A DNA stretch of 64,000 nucleotides from Morella rubra (GCA_003952965.2 CM025855.1:20359633-20423632); one strand, 5' to 3'. Positions 41,985 to 53,075 are shown, numbered from the stretch's first letter. The notes: a model not told the origin generated them from the sequence alone. A program made the numbers and translations.

Positions 41985-43694
41985 CTTCTTGAGCTCTTCA
42001 CCAGAAATCCATGCATCTTCGGAACTTGGTTTCTCAGGCCATCAAACCAAGTATTGTGTGTAAGTGCCACGCCGAGTTGTGATAGAACGCACATCCAGAA
42101 CATCAATGGACTCTCGTGGAGAGTTAAAGGGGCCGCCTTCGAAATCCTTTGGTTCCATAGCAATCTGCTCCTCATCGCCATAATAAGGATAAAGATCACA
42201 TATATTGAACGTAGGACTTATAGAAAATCCAGCGGGTAATTCAATGCGATAAGCATTTGGACCCAACTTCTTTAGAACTCGACAAGGGCCAAACTTCCTC
42301 TGTTTCAGCTTGTTATAAGTACCAATAGGAAACCTTTCCTTCCATAGATAGACCATAACCAGATCTCCTTCCTTGAACTCCAATTTCCTTTGATGAACAT
42401 CAGCCTTGGACTTATACATCTGAGTAGAATGCTGCAATTGATGTCGAACTTGTTCATGAACTTCTTTTATTTGCTCAGCAAACTCTTCAGCTTCCATACT
42501 TACTCTTGCTTGATGTGGCAATGGTAGGAGATCAAGAACATGACTTGGATTATTGCCATAGACAACTTCAAATGGAGATTTCTTGGTTGATCGATTGGCT
42601 GAACTATTGTAAGCAAATTCAGCTTGAGGAATGACAAAGTCCCACTTCCTTGGATGCTCTCCCACTAAACTTCTCAGCAAATTTCCAAGAGATCTATTCA
42701 CCACTTCAGTTTGTCCATCAGTTTGAGGATGATAAGCACTAGATAATTGCAAACGAGTCCCCAAAAGTTTCCATAGTGTCCTCCAAAAGTGACTAACAAA
42801 CTTCACATCATGATCCAAAGTAATGGTCTTTGGAACACAATGTAGATGAACAACTTCTTTAAAAAATAAGGCAGCGATATAAGATGCATCAGTAGAATTC
42901 TTACATGGGATAAAGTGAGCGATCTTGGAGAAATGATCCACTACCACAAATATGTAATAAAACCCGTGCTGTGTTCTAGGCAAACCAAGAACAAAATCCA
43001 TTGATAAGTCTTCCCAAGGAGCATTAGGGATTGGTAAGGGTTGATAATAACCAGCGTTTTGAACTCCTATTTTGGCCTTTTGACATACTAGACAGTTTTG
43101 CACAAATCTAGCAACATCACGCTTCAACGTAGGCCAAAAGTACCGCAACTTCACAAGAGCTTCAGTTTTGTCTCTTCCAAAGTGTCCACCAAGTCCTCCC
43201 GCATGCAATTCTTTAATGACAAATAACCTCAAAGAACCCTCCAGCAAACAAAGTTGGTTGCCTTTGAAGAGATAGCCGTTGATCAGCAAATAATCTCTTC
43301 TCTTCTCATCATTCAAATCTTGCAATACTTTTGAAAAGAAAGGATCTGAAACATAATAGCTTGTTAAGAGATCAAAACCGGTGATTTCATAAGATAGAGT
43401 TGTCAACAAGCTATGTCGTCGACTCAAAGCATCAGCAACTTTGTTTGATGATCCAGCTTTGTGTTGTAGAACAAAAGAGAACTTCTCAAGGTATGAAACC
43501 CAGCTAGCATGACGAGAATTAAGCTTCTTTTGTCCCTTCAAGAATCTCAAAGCTTCATGGTCAGAAAAGAGAACAAACTCCACACCAATGAGATAATGTT
43601 CCCAATGTCGTAAAGCTTGTACGATTGCATATAACTCCTTATCATAGGTTGAATATTTCAGCTTTTTCACTGAGTTTCTCACTGAAATAAGCAA
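41985..43694 (-). CDS. Gypsy-2 RNase H end, integrase, chromodomain
   Basis: A 550-codon frame (43694-42042), stop at its end. Residues about 10-95: RNase H end (YDKELYAIVQALRHWEHYL, NKVADALSRR). About 165-220: zinc finger (HAGGLGGHFGRDKT, CLVCQKAK). About 235-370: integrase core with MDFVLGLP, VVVDHFSKIAHFIP, TLDHDVKFVSHFW and SAYHPQTDGQTEVVNR (D,D,E seen; the usual DRD is DHD). About 455-490: GPY/F (FGPCRVLKKLGPNAYRIELP). A chromodomain start (VLDVRSITTRRGTYTQYLV) follows and continues past a stop to about 41985 (AWISGEELKKLD). As part of pol it is normally released from a polyprotein; upstream frames are shifted, so it is not made that way now. Confidence 0.92.
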
Positions 43695-44489
43695 CAGATT
43701 TTCCTCCTTGCAAAAGAACAGCTCCTATGTCGACATTTGACGCATCACACTCCACTTGGAATGGCTTAGAAAAATCCGGTAGTGCTAGAATTGGTGCTTC
43801 AACAAGTTTGGACTTCAACTCTTGAAAACTGCTTTCAGCCTCATTGGTCCACTGAAATTCCTTCTTCTTTAGAACATCCATCATTGGGGCAACAATGGTG
43901 CTGAAATGTTGAATAAATCTTCTGTAGAATGAGGCCAAACCATGAAAGCTTCTCACATCGGTTAGGCTTCTAGGTGTAGGCCAATCAAGAATAGCCTTTA
44001 CTTTCTCATCATCCATCTTCATGCCATCTGCACTCACAACATAGCCTAGAAATACGACTTGATCAGTCATGAAAGAGCACTTCTTAAGGTTCACATAGAG
44101 CTGATTTTCATGAAGCACTTGAAAACATTGGAGAGATGTTCCAAATGTTGCACTCTATCCTTGCTGTAAATTAAGATATCATCAAAATACACCAAAACAT
44201 ACTTGCCCATGAAGATCTTCAATACTTGAGTCATAAGTCTCATGAAAGTACTTGGGGCATTGGACAATCCAAATGGCATAACCAGCCATTCATACAAACC
44301 ATCCTTGGTTTTAAAAGCTGTCTTCCACTCATCACCTTCTCTAATTCTGATTTGGTGATAACCACTTCGCAAATCAATCTTAGAGAATACTTTAGCATCA
44401 GCAAGTTCATCAAGCATATCGTCATGTCTAGGAATAGGAAACCTATACTTGATTGTAATCTTGTTAATAGCTCTACTATCAACACACAT
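43642..44489 (-). pseudogene. Gypsy-2 reverse transcriptase and RNase H start
   Basis: The 44489 frame reads [69 protein letters not shown] (catalytic DD intact). A shift at about 44100 leads to [36 protein letters not shown] and PILALPDFSKPFQVECDAS, IGAVLLQGGKSVAYFSEKLS. A second shift near 43660 joins the integrase frame. Only two or three small indels separate it from a continuous pol. Confidence 0.9.
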
Positions 44490-44515
44490 TCTCCATGTTC
44501 CATCCTTCTTAGGAG

Positions 44516-45449
44516 TTAAAAGAGCTGGAACCGCACAAGGACTAAGGATTCCCTAATCAGCCCTTTTTTCAACAAGTCAATTACTTGTCTTTGTAATTCA
44601 GCATGTTCACTAGGAGGCATTCTATAATGAGGCAAATTAGGAAGAATAGCACCTGGAGTGAAATCAATTTGGTGCTGAATGTTTCGAAGTGGTGGTAAAC
44701 CACTAGGAAGCTCATCAGGAGCAAGGCCTTTGAATCTATCCAGCAAGTCTTGAACTTCATTCGAACCTCCTTTGCAACTTCTTCACTTCTATCCGCAGCA
44801 ACAAGAGCATAATGTCATCTTCCTTGTAGGATTCTTCGAACTCTTTATAAGATAATAAACTGATCTGATTTGAAGAAGACACGCTTGATGGAACATCTTT
44901 CATAGGGGATAGCACATACTTCACACCATTGTGGATAACGGTGTAAGTGTTTCTTCTCCCATCATGGTAAACACTCCTATCAAATTGCCAAGGTCTGCCA
45001 AGAAGCAAATGGCAAGTGGTTGCCACCATAGTTTCACAAATTGGTCCCCAACTTGAACACATTATAAGCATCATGTATAGGTCAACCCACTTAACAAGCT
45101 TCACATGATGCGTAATTTGTCATACCATCAATCATGACATGCATCATGTAACAAAAAGAAACCACGAAAATCTCTTTTTGTTACACTTCTATCAGCATGG
45201 TTGAAACCACGAAAACTTTACTTTACTCCTTTGTGTCACCATGATTTCTCCACCCTTTTTGAACCAAGAAACTTTGTAAGGCTTTGGATGACGCTCACAA
45301 GAAAGTTTCAGCTTTTCTACCATCACCTTTGACACCATATTTTCACAACTTCCCGAGTCAATCATCAAGATGCACTTCTTTCCATGGGAAAGACAATAGG
45401 TTCTGAAAATATTATGCCTCAACCATCTATCATCTTCTTGAATAGTCAT
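44516..45449 (-). pseudogene. Gypsy-2 protease and pol linker
   Basis: The 45449 frame reads HNIFRTYCLSHGKKCILMID, SGSCENMVSKVMVEKLKLSC with the catalytic D-S-G intact, then after a break (45190-45104) CETMVATTCHLLLGRPWQFD (the family's LLGRPWQFD block), and at 44746 LDRFKGLAPDELPSGLPPLR, HQIDFTPGAILPNLPHYRM, the linker before RT. Frame changes at about 45190, 44755 and 44510. Confidence 0.85.
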
Positions 45450-46576
45450 GACTCATTGGATTACAAGGCTTTCTGCATCACAATCACCTTCACAATATTC
45501 TACATCCTCATCCTCAGCTTCTTCATCATAGATTGGCTCTTGATCCACATCTCCTTCTTCTTCCAACAAATGCAATTCAGCTTTCTTCTTTGGACATTCA
45601 TAGGATCTATGCCCAATTTCATTACATCTGAAACATCTATTGGAAAATGAATCTGATTTTCCATGCTCCTTACTCACCCTACCATGTTGTTGAGCTGGCT
45701 TTTGAGGTATAGGAGCCAACTTTCTTTCTTTCTCCTTCACCACTTTCGAACTTTCACCTTTTCGGTATGAACTCCATTTCATTTTCTCCTTCCACCTTTA
45801 GTGCCTTCTGGTATGCTTCCTCCAGAGAACGAAATGAATGCATCATAAGCTCACCCTTGAGATTATACTTCAGCCCACTGACGTATCTTGCCACCAATTG
45901 ATCATCGGATTCTTGCAAATTCACACGGCTCATAAGCTTGTAAAATTGCTCCGTATAATCACCAATAGATTGCTCCATTCGTTGATGTAATTGATGGAAC
46001 TTTTGGTAGAGAGTTTGAGAATAGTCTAAAGGCAGAAACTTCTCATCAAGCTTCACCTTCATCTCAGCCCAAATATTGATTTTTGGAATTCCTCTGATCT
46101 CTACTTCGTTGATATTGCTGCCACCATATTAGAGCATGACCCTTCAACTTTGTAGCAACGAACTGCACCTTTCTTTCATCTGAGAGATCTTTCCATTCAA
46201 AGAAAGCTTCTAAAGATGCCATCCAATCACAGTACTCATCTGCATCAAGCTTCCCATCAAAGTCTTGCACATGAACTTGGATGCTTCGATCATTGTTTTC
46301 TAAAGCACGAGCCAAACGTTCCATGGACCATTGAGTAGCAACTCTTGGTTCAACGAAAGAACTAGAAGAAGATGAATGGTCATCTCGACTATTGTCATCT
46401 TCGAAGAAGACATTGCGTGCACTTTCCCGACTCCTATGGCTTCGAGTTGGTGAAGTTTGAAGACGCTGAAAAAGTTCATTCACCATGTTTGTAAGTGTTT
46501 GATTTGATTCCCTTAATGCCGCAAGTTCAGCTTGTACATCATCACGCTCTGTATTTCTTTGACGTCGTGGAGGCAT
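45450..46576 (-). pseudogene. Gypsy-2 gag
   Basis: Start codon at 46576: MPPRRQRNTERDDVQAELAA, an arginine-rich and acidic N-terminus, then EYCDWMASLEAFFEWKDLSD and KLKGHALIWWQQYQRSR (retrotransposon gag core). A shift at about 46063 leads to YSQTLYQKFHQLHQRMEQSI and YVSGLKYNLKGELMMHSFRS. A shift near 45760 leads to the zinc knuckle CFRCNEIGHRSYECP (CX2CX4HX4C complete). In live elements it forms the particle and binds RNA. Confidence 0.88.
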
Positions 46577-46659
46577 TGTGAAAGGCCAGAAGATACGAAG
46601 AAGATAGAAATCTGAAATTATGAAGAACAGAAAAGAAACCCAATCACCACAGCAGAAAA

Positions 46660-46677
46660 CTTGCTCTGATACCAATT
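46660..46677 (-). other. Gypsy-2 primer-binding site (inner)
   Basis: gctctgataccaatt (46663-46677); its complement aattggtatcagagc is the initiator-methionine tRNA site. It abuts LTR-B at 46678. A second copy at 47396-47410 abuts LTR-C. Confidence 0.88.
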
Positions 46678-47011
46678 TGATGCAGACCGGGATCTGCAAG
46701 GCTTGGCAAAATCGAAAAGGATTGAGCCAAGGAAGGGGATAGTCCTGGGATGCCACTGACGGATGCCACTCGACGCGACCAAGCCACTCGCTTGATTGGT
46801 AGGAGGATGTCACTCAACTCCAAAGCAAGAGATATACTTGCAAGAATTATATCTTTGAATCAAAAGATTATTTTGGATAATCACTCATATATAGAGTTCA
46901 TTACATCATGGTCAAGCTAGAAAAAAGAATAATAAAGTCTAGACAATTCCAACACAAAAGAAATTAAATGCACTTTGAAATTCGCTGACTGTTGCCATTC
47001 CCGACGTCCAG
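46678..47011 (-). repeat. LTR-B of gypsy-2 (shared, truncated)
   Basis: Follows LTR-C from tgatgcagaccggg to cattcccgacgtcca, then stops. About 300 bp of LTR are missing. Small internal deletions relative to LTR-A/C (for example near 46865). Confidence 0.88.
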
Positions 47012-47395
47012 TCCAATCACAGGTCCTCGGAAACTGCTTCCCATCAAAGCAGACATGTGAAGGCGATCACGAAGAGAGCCAAACTTTCCCGATTGAGCAG
47101 CAACTCTTGGTTCAACGAACTGAACTAGAAGAAGATGAATAGTCATCGGCCAATCTTCGAAGAAGACATTGCGTGCACTTTCCCGACTCCTATGGTTTCG
47201 AGTTGGTGAAGTTTGAAGACGCTGAAAAAGTTCATTAACCTCCCTTAATGCCGCAAGTTCAGCTTGTATGTCATCACGCTCTGTATTTCTTTGACGTCGT
47301 GGAGGCATTGTGAAGGCCAGGAGATACAAAGAAGATAGAAATCTGAAATTCTGAAGAACAAAAAACAAACCCAATCACCATAGTAGGAAAACTTT
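47012..47395 (-). pseudogene. Deleted leader and gag start of gypsy-2 second copy
   Basis: Minus strand: MPPRRQRNTERDDIQAELAA at 47308, with TLTNMVN missing, then RLQTSPTRNHRSRESARNVF and patches of the gag sequence (tttggctc, ctttgatgggaagc, ctgtgattgga) kept in order but with the DNA between them removed. It joins LTR-B at 47011. Confidence 0.8.
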
Positions 47396-47410
47396 GCTCT
47401 GATACCAATT

Positions 47411-48045
47411 TGATGCAGACCGGGATCTGCAAGGCTTGGCAAAATCGAAAAAGGATTGAGCCAAGGAAAGGGGATAGTCCTGGGATGCCACTCGACGCTA
47501 CTAATCACGGATGCCACTCGACGCGACCAAGCCACTCGCTTGATTGGTAGGAGGATGTCACTCAACTCCAAAGCAAAAGACACACTTGCAAGAATTATAT
47601 CTTTGAATCAAAAGTTCTTCCTTTATTTTGGATAATCACTCATATATAGAGTTCATTACATCATGGTCAAGCTAGAAAAAACGGAATAATAAAGTCTAGA
47701 CAATTCCAACACAAAAGAAATTAAATGCACTTTGAAATTCGCTGACTGTTGCCATTCCCGACGTCCAAAAGTAAAAACATCATAACTTTCTCTAGGAATC
47801 TTCAAATGATATGAGGTCAAGTGCATTTGAAACAAGAGACGTATATCTTTCCAACGATATGTTGCACGCTTACTAAATTTTTGTAAATCATTCCATTCGA
47901 GGTGAATCGCTCCAGCCGAGGTGCAGATCTTCCCGAGATGCAAATAATGCTTTGATACCTCAGCCCGAGATATAAGAGATGCTTTGTTATCTCGGCCCGA
48001 GATGTAAGTGTGGTATTCCGAGGTGCAAGGGATGCTTCTGCATCA
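47411..48045 (-). repeat. LTR-C of gypsy-2 (outer 5' LTR)
   Basis: 635 bp, complete, tgatgcag to ctgcatca; next is target duplication ACTTC (48046-48050). Confidence 0.93.
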
Positions 48046-48117
48046 ACTTCTTCATTAATACTTTAGTTACATTATTGTGATTACTTATTAACACATATTT
48101 ATATATAATTTTTACAG

Positions 48118-49057
48118 CATATATAAAATGTCATGAGTTAAGCGCGCGCGCACATCAAGGACTGGGATGGGATCGTCATCCCAAGACCAGGAAGTCGACG
48201 ATCAGATGAGACATTGGAAAGGCGAATGGAGAACCTGAGGGGACAGCCAGTGGCCAAAGAGCGTCCAATGACACTCATTGATTTTGACCACTTATTGTAT
48301 GAGGAGCACTCCCTCTACCAGCTCTTCGAGTACCAGGGATTTCTACATCAGCTCTTGCGGGTTGAGGGGTTTTGTGTCGTCACACTTGTGCACGATTTCC
48401 TCTGTGCACTCGTCTCAGTAGATAGAGCACCCGAGGTGTAGCTAGAGGTGCGAGGTGTGCAGTTCTTATTCTTGGCAGACGTCATTGCCGATTTCTAATC
48501 CAGCGGGGTGTCACAATTGGTGACAGGGAAACCCATAAGGAGGTGATGAGCGTGGTGAACAAGTTCACCTTGTCCAAGAGCAAGGGGCAAGAGGGGCTCT
48601 GACTCGACAGTTCGCTCGTAGAGTTGCAGCGGCCACAAAGGAGGCAGCACGAGCATCGAATGACACCAAACCGACCAGATCAGAGGCACCTCTCAAGATG
48701 GGAGGGCCTGCAATGCCTCCTCCCTAGGTGGCCTAGCTATTTATGGATCTCGACAGCCATATCTGGGCTACTGTGAAGACCGCTCTACAGCCTCTTCTAG
48801 AGCAGGTGGATAAATTAACTAACGAGGTGCAGGAGCTCAGGAATAATAAAGAAAAGCTCTAGACCACCTTTGAAAGGGGAGTGCACTGTTACGTTCTTGC
48901 GCAACAAGGCAGTCATGGCTTATATGAAGAGGGTCAACAAACAGCTGGAAGAAATCAAGAAGACTCTAGATAATTTCAAGACAGAGGCAAATCTACAAAA
49001 GATTCCCGGAGATATTCCAGATGACGTGGCGACTTTCCGTGATGCTATTCAACCTTG
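48118..49057 (+). pseudogene. PTPD-like gene with coiled-coil tail, first gene of CACTA-3
   Basis: After acceptor tttttacag (48117) an ATG lies at 48128 but is soon stopped. From about 48160 the frame reads RRMENLRGQPVAKERPMTLI, DFDHLLYEEHSLYQLFEYQG, FLHQLLRVEGFCVVTLVHDF, LCALVSVDRAPEV, stop, LEVRGVQFLFLADVIADF: the PTPD pattern seen also at 5355-5876. The tail (48738-48860) reads LFMDLDSHIWATVKTALQPL, LLEQVDKLTNEVQELRNN, a coiled coil, and ends near 49057 (ETFRDAIQP-like end, TGA). At least four stops or shifts. It sits between two GATCGATCG arrays. Function unknown; a DNA- or transposase-binding helper is one possibility. Confidence 0.6.
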
Positions 49058-49410
49058 ATATTTTTATGATGTTTTTACTATCACTTTAGGACATACATAT
49101 GGATTGATGTTTTTATTTATTTGTTTCAGACATATATATTTATATGGATTTGGGTTTTTATTTACGAATTTGGTATATTTATGTTTATTTGTGGATATGT
49201 AGTGACTTTGATTACAGCTTATGTGTTTTTAATTTGTATTTTTTTTTCTCTTTTGTTGTCAAAATTAACAAAAATTGCAAAGTTAAACAAGTAAATAAAA
49301 TCCGATCTAAATAAAATTTAAGTACATAAAAATATATGTCGAAAATTTATAGCGATCAATTCAATAAGTAATATAAAATTTTAAATAAAATTCATTTTTT
49401 AAAAATTTTA
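49058..49410. other. AT-rich spacer in CACTA-3
   Basis: T-rich and A-rich, includes tatttatttgtttcagacatat-like runs and no gene. Probably the 3' end of the PTPD gene. Confidence 0.5.
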
Positions 49411-49420
49411 AGATCACCAA

Positions 49421-50500
49421 TCGATCGGTGTTTTAGGTGATCGATCATTTAAGTATAGTGTCGTTTAGATATTTCTAACCAGCCCATCGTTAAAATATAG
49501 GATCGATCGGTACGAATCAACCGATCGATCATCAATATTGAAGTGATCAATCGTCTAGGACGTCGTCGTTTTGGCTTATGTGTAACGATCGATCGTTAAT
49601 GTCACACCGATCGATCGTCCGTATGCGTCGTCGTTTTTGTTAGAGGAAGCGATCGATCGTTTTCAGAAAGCAGTCGATCGGTTCACACGGTGTCGTTTTA
49701 AACGCAAAAGGTGATCGATCGGTTGCCTAACCGATCGATCGGTACATAAATTTAATGATTAAACATTTGTAATTGAATAATGTGAGCTTAAATAATTAGA
49801 AATACAAAATATATATTAACAAAGTATGTTAGGATATGTTTAGATTACATAAAAACATATAAAGTATACTTCATTAATATTTAGGAAAGCATGTACAAGT
49901 TGTACATGTTACATCAAATAAACATTTTGTAAGAGTTAGTATAAACATTTTGTAAGAGTGTTTAGAATAGATTAAGAGGAAAGCCCAAGCTCAATTGATT
50001 GGTTTTTTAACCAAGTGAATATTGAAAATTTTGGTCGAAATTTGTGAGATTTTGGTAGAGATTTAGTTCGTTTTGGTGTTGATTTCGTGCAAGAGGTAAT
50101 ATACTCTACTACATTACAATTTATGAATCGATTTGGTTGGTTATTTGATGATTTTTTTGATTTGGGTATTTGTGGGTATTGTGCATATGATTGTGATGAT
50201 TAGAGCTTATTAAGATGTTTTTAATATGAACATTGGAATGGGTATTGAATGAGGATGATTTGGGAGTGGATTTGAGTGTGTGGCAGGGTTTGGATGGTTT
50301 TATCGATCTGGGTAATTGACGATCGATCGCCATAAGGGACGATCGATCGTCTGTTAGATGCTATACAACCGATCGATCATTATGTTTTAAACGATCGGTC
50401 TTCTGCTAGATGGTTGTCTGACGATCGATCTTCATATTTAGACGATCGATCGTAATTTCTGTTCCAATCGATCATCATATTTGTACCGATCGATCGGTGT
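49421..50500. repeat. Internal GATCGATCG array, CACTA-3
   Basis: TCGATC cores (or one-base variants) start at 49421, 49441; 49503, 49525, 49547; 49589, 49611; 49653, 49674; 49715, 49735; gap; 50303, 50323, 50343, 50373, 50395, 50425, 50446, 50468, 50490. Steps are 20, 22, 22, 22, 21, 20 within groups, and 20, 20, 30, 22, 30, 21, 22, 22 in the right half. The left half also has gtcgttt words between pairs. The gap 49745-50300 holds a splice donor (50096). Confidence 0.9.
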
Positions 50501-51113
50501 TTCACGTAGGTTTTTTTACAAATTATTGATGATGTGTAGCATTTATATTTATTTACATGTTTGATTATTAAAGTGCTTGAGTTCTGGAAATAAATTATGT
50601 AGTTTGAGAAGCATGGAGGATGAATATTGGAGTGTTTTTGACTTGTTCTGTTTGGGTTATATTTTTGGAATATAATGTGTGTACCCTTAGACCTGTTCAA
50701 GGGTTGGGACGCGATAAATATGCGTTTATTGCGTAATAACCCTTGAATTGTCCAAAATATGAACCATTTGAGATTGTGTATTCGTGGTTGGATGAGTTCG
50801 GTACTTGTGTCCTGTCCAGTCTTAGAGGAAAGTTCGGTATCATCTACCTTTTGTCTTCTAGTATACTACTAGCATTGGTGTATGACGTCATACAACTATC
50901 GTTGATGACGTCGGCCCGTAATGCTGGTGCGTGTACTTGGGGACTGGGGGAGATGCTGCCGAATTTTTTTCAGGTATGGATGGACACAAGTCGAACTGAC
51001 GTTCAACTGCGAATGCACAATCTTGAATGGGATAGGACCTATCAGCTAGGCATAAATGTCAAGTTCCAATGATTGGGTGTTTATGAGTTACTTAATGTCG
51101 TGTATTGTTTTAG
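50096..51113 (+). promoter_or_regulatory. 5'-leader intron of the TNP2 gene, CACTA-3
   Basis: Donor CAAGAG/GTAATA at 50096 and acceptor attgttttag at 51113, followed 10 bp later by the TNP2 start codon (51124). The intron of about 1 kb holds the right half of the internal array. An open stretch at 50743-51072 lies inside it and matches no protein I know. Confidence 0.5.
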
Positions 51114-51123
51114 ATTGTGGACG

Positions 51124-52705
51124 ATGGATAAAAGTTGGGTTTACGAAAAAAATCGGTTTGGTGAAAAGTATGCAGAGGGGGTCTGTGGGTTTTTCGGTAT
51201 GGCTACTTGTTGTGTAGACTCTCGGGGTCAAATCAGATATCGTGTCGGAAGTGCAGAAATGTAGTGTTTCAAGTGTTGGATAAAATGGAAGATCATATAT
51301 ACATTAATGGTTTGATGTGAGCTAGATGTTATGGGTATTTCACGGGGAGGGTATTTAACTTGCTTCAAATATGAGTCAAGAGTCCCACGCGAGCTTGCCA
51401 CATATTGATGAGGATTTAGAGAGAGATAGCTTTGATGAGGTGGAGGAAATGTTAACCGATATTCGTGCGGGGTTAGAAGGTGGGGCGGCAGGGGTTGAAA
51501 CAGAGAACCTAATATTAGGGAAACCCCCACTTCGACACCGAAGGCTTTAACACCATTTGATAAGTTATAGGAAAAGGCAGAACGTGAATTGTATACTACT
51601 AGATGTACAAGTTTAGTAAGTTTTCATTTACGGTCTGGCTGTTGCATGTGAAGTCGGACAATAAGCTGTCAGTTAAGGCATTTGATTTGGTGTTGCAGTT
51701 AATGAAGGAGGCGTTGTCAGAGGGAGAGACTTTACCGAAATCATATTACGAGGTGAAACAATGTGAAAGGGTCTTGGGTTTAGTTATGATAAGATCCATG
51801 CATGTCAGAATGATTGTGTACTGTTTTGGAAAGAAAACAGGAGTTAGAGAGATGTCCGGTATGTGGGGTGTCTCGGTGGAAATTCGAAGATGACTTGCGC
51901 AATCGAATTCCCAGGAAAGTGTTGCGTCACTTCCCTTTGATCCCTTGACATAAACGTTTGTTTATCACAAAAGATGTAGCTCATGACATGAGATGGCATA
52001 AGGAGAAACAGGTCGATGATGGGGAGAGTATGAGGCATCTTGCAGATTCATTGGTTTGGTAAAATTTTGATAAGGACCATAGTTGTTTTGCTCAAGATGC
52101 CCACAACATCCGCCTTTGTCTTGCTTCGAACGGGTTCAATCCGTTCGAAAACATGAGGAATGCGTACAATATTTGGCCAGTCATTGTGTTTCCATATAAT
52201 TTACCCCCATGGAGGTGTATGAAGGTCCCATTTTCACTGATGACTCTTTTGATCCCAAGTCATAAGTCACGGAGAAATGATATAGATGTATATCTTTGAC
52301 CCTAGTCAACGAGTTGAAACAACTATGGGAAGATGGAGTTGAAACACATGACGCTTCAGATGGGACGACATTTAAGATGCATGCAGCTTTAATGTGGACC
52401 ATAAATGATTTTCCAGCACATGCCAATTTATCTGGATGGAGTACTAAAGGGAAGTTGGCATGTCCAACGTGTAATTTAGACACTGACTATAAGTGGTTGA
52501 AGCACGGGAGAAGAATGTGTTATATGGGTCATAAGAGATACTTGACACCGAGGCATGCGTGGAGATATAATGTGGATACGTTCGATGGGAAAGAAGAACA
52601 TGGACTTCCGCCCGAGGAATTAACTGGTGAGGACATATTGGAACAATTGACGCATGTCGGGAAAACTATCTTTGGTAAAGCGTCAAGAAAGAATAGGGGA
52701 AAGAA
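51124..52705 (+). pseudogene. TNP2-type transposase of CACTA-3, broken
   Basis: Begins MDKSWVYEKNRFGEKYAEGV (transposase-associated domain). Further pieces: FDEVEEMLTDIRAG (51430), MYKFSKFSFTVWLLHVKSDN (51603), LLKEALSEGETLPKSYYEV, CPVCGVSRWKF (51855), KVLRHFPLIP (51920), AHDMRWHKEK, ADSLVW, CFAQDAHNIRLCLASNGFNP (52083), YNIWPVIVFPYNLPPW, then from 52296 LVNELKQLWEDGVETHDASD, ALMWTINDFPAHANLSGWST, KGKLACPTCNLDTDYKWLKH. This order is that of plant Transposase_21/TNP2. Many shifts and stops. It is cut at about 52705 by a Tekay-like insertion; the later catalytic part is missing. Confidence 0.9.
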
Positions 52706-53075
52706 AAATAATTGTCGCATGTCCGTATACGTTCTTGCATTGTTTTGTTGGGAGGGTCGAGGTGCTTGGGTTGAGTTACCCGTTACCCTACTTTGTTGAG
52801 AGGGTTGCGGTGCTTGACTTGAATTACCAGTCACCCTACAATCTCTTGCAATGTGACCTGGTTTCCACACTTAAAGCACACTCCTTGTCGGCATTCCCCT
52901 GGATGTTTCTTGCCACATTTATTACATATTGGAAATTGGTCTCCCCTAAAAGCCTGGGCCCCACCATGCCCTCGATTCGGTCCCTGAGATGGACCCTGCT
53001 TACTCTTCTTCCAAGGCACCTGAGATGTGACCTGCTTGGAAGGAGCCTTCCTTTTTTACTGGTCGTAATATGCTG
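52706..53075 (-). pseudogene. Tekay-like gag zinc-knuckle region
   Basis: Minus strand: VPWKKSKQGPSQGPNRGHGG (from 53019), FPICNKCGKKHPGECRQGVC, FKCG, a 1-bp shift, then GHIARDCRVTGNSSQAPQPS and a duplicated RVTGNSxQAPxPSQQ segment, ending near NNARTYTD. Knuckles CxxCxxxHxxxC and CFKCGxxGHIARDC are readable. Confidence 0.85.

Larger units (their letters stand above)
41293..48045 (-). mobile_element. Gypsy-2: Ty3/gypsy chromovirus with three LTRs
   Basis: Target duplication ACTTC at 41288-41292 and 48046-48050. LTR-A 41293-41916, PPT, pol and gag on the minus strand, PBS, LTR-B 46678 to about 47011 (truncated), a deleted leader/gag (47012-47395), a second PBS, LTR-C 47411-48045. LTRs start tgatgcag and end ctgcatca. 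So it is a dimer: full internal region, shared LTR, deleted internal region, outer LTR, between one pair of target duplications. It carries the longest intact ORF of the window (42042-43694). Confidence 0.94.

Noticed and set aside
49421..50500. GATCGATCG array as a CRISPR-like or satellite array
   Set aside because: The repeats are short palindromes with variable spacers of mostly about 10-12 bp, in a plant transposon with TIRs and transposase genes. There are no cas genes and no long conserved unit.
50743..51072. Open frame of 109 codons as an extra CACTA-3 gene
   Set aside because: It lies inside the inferred 5'-leader intron of TNP2 and matches no known domain; probably chance.
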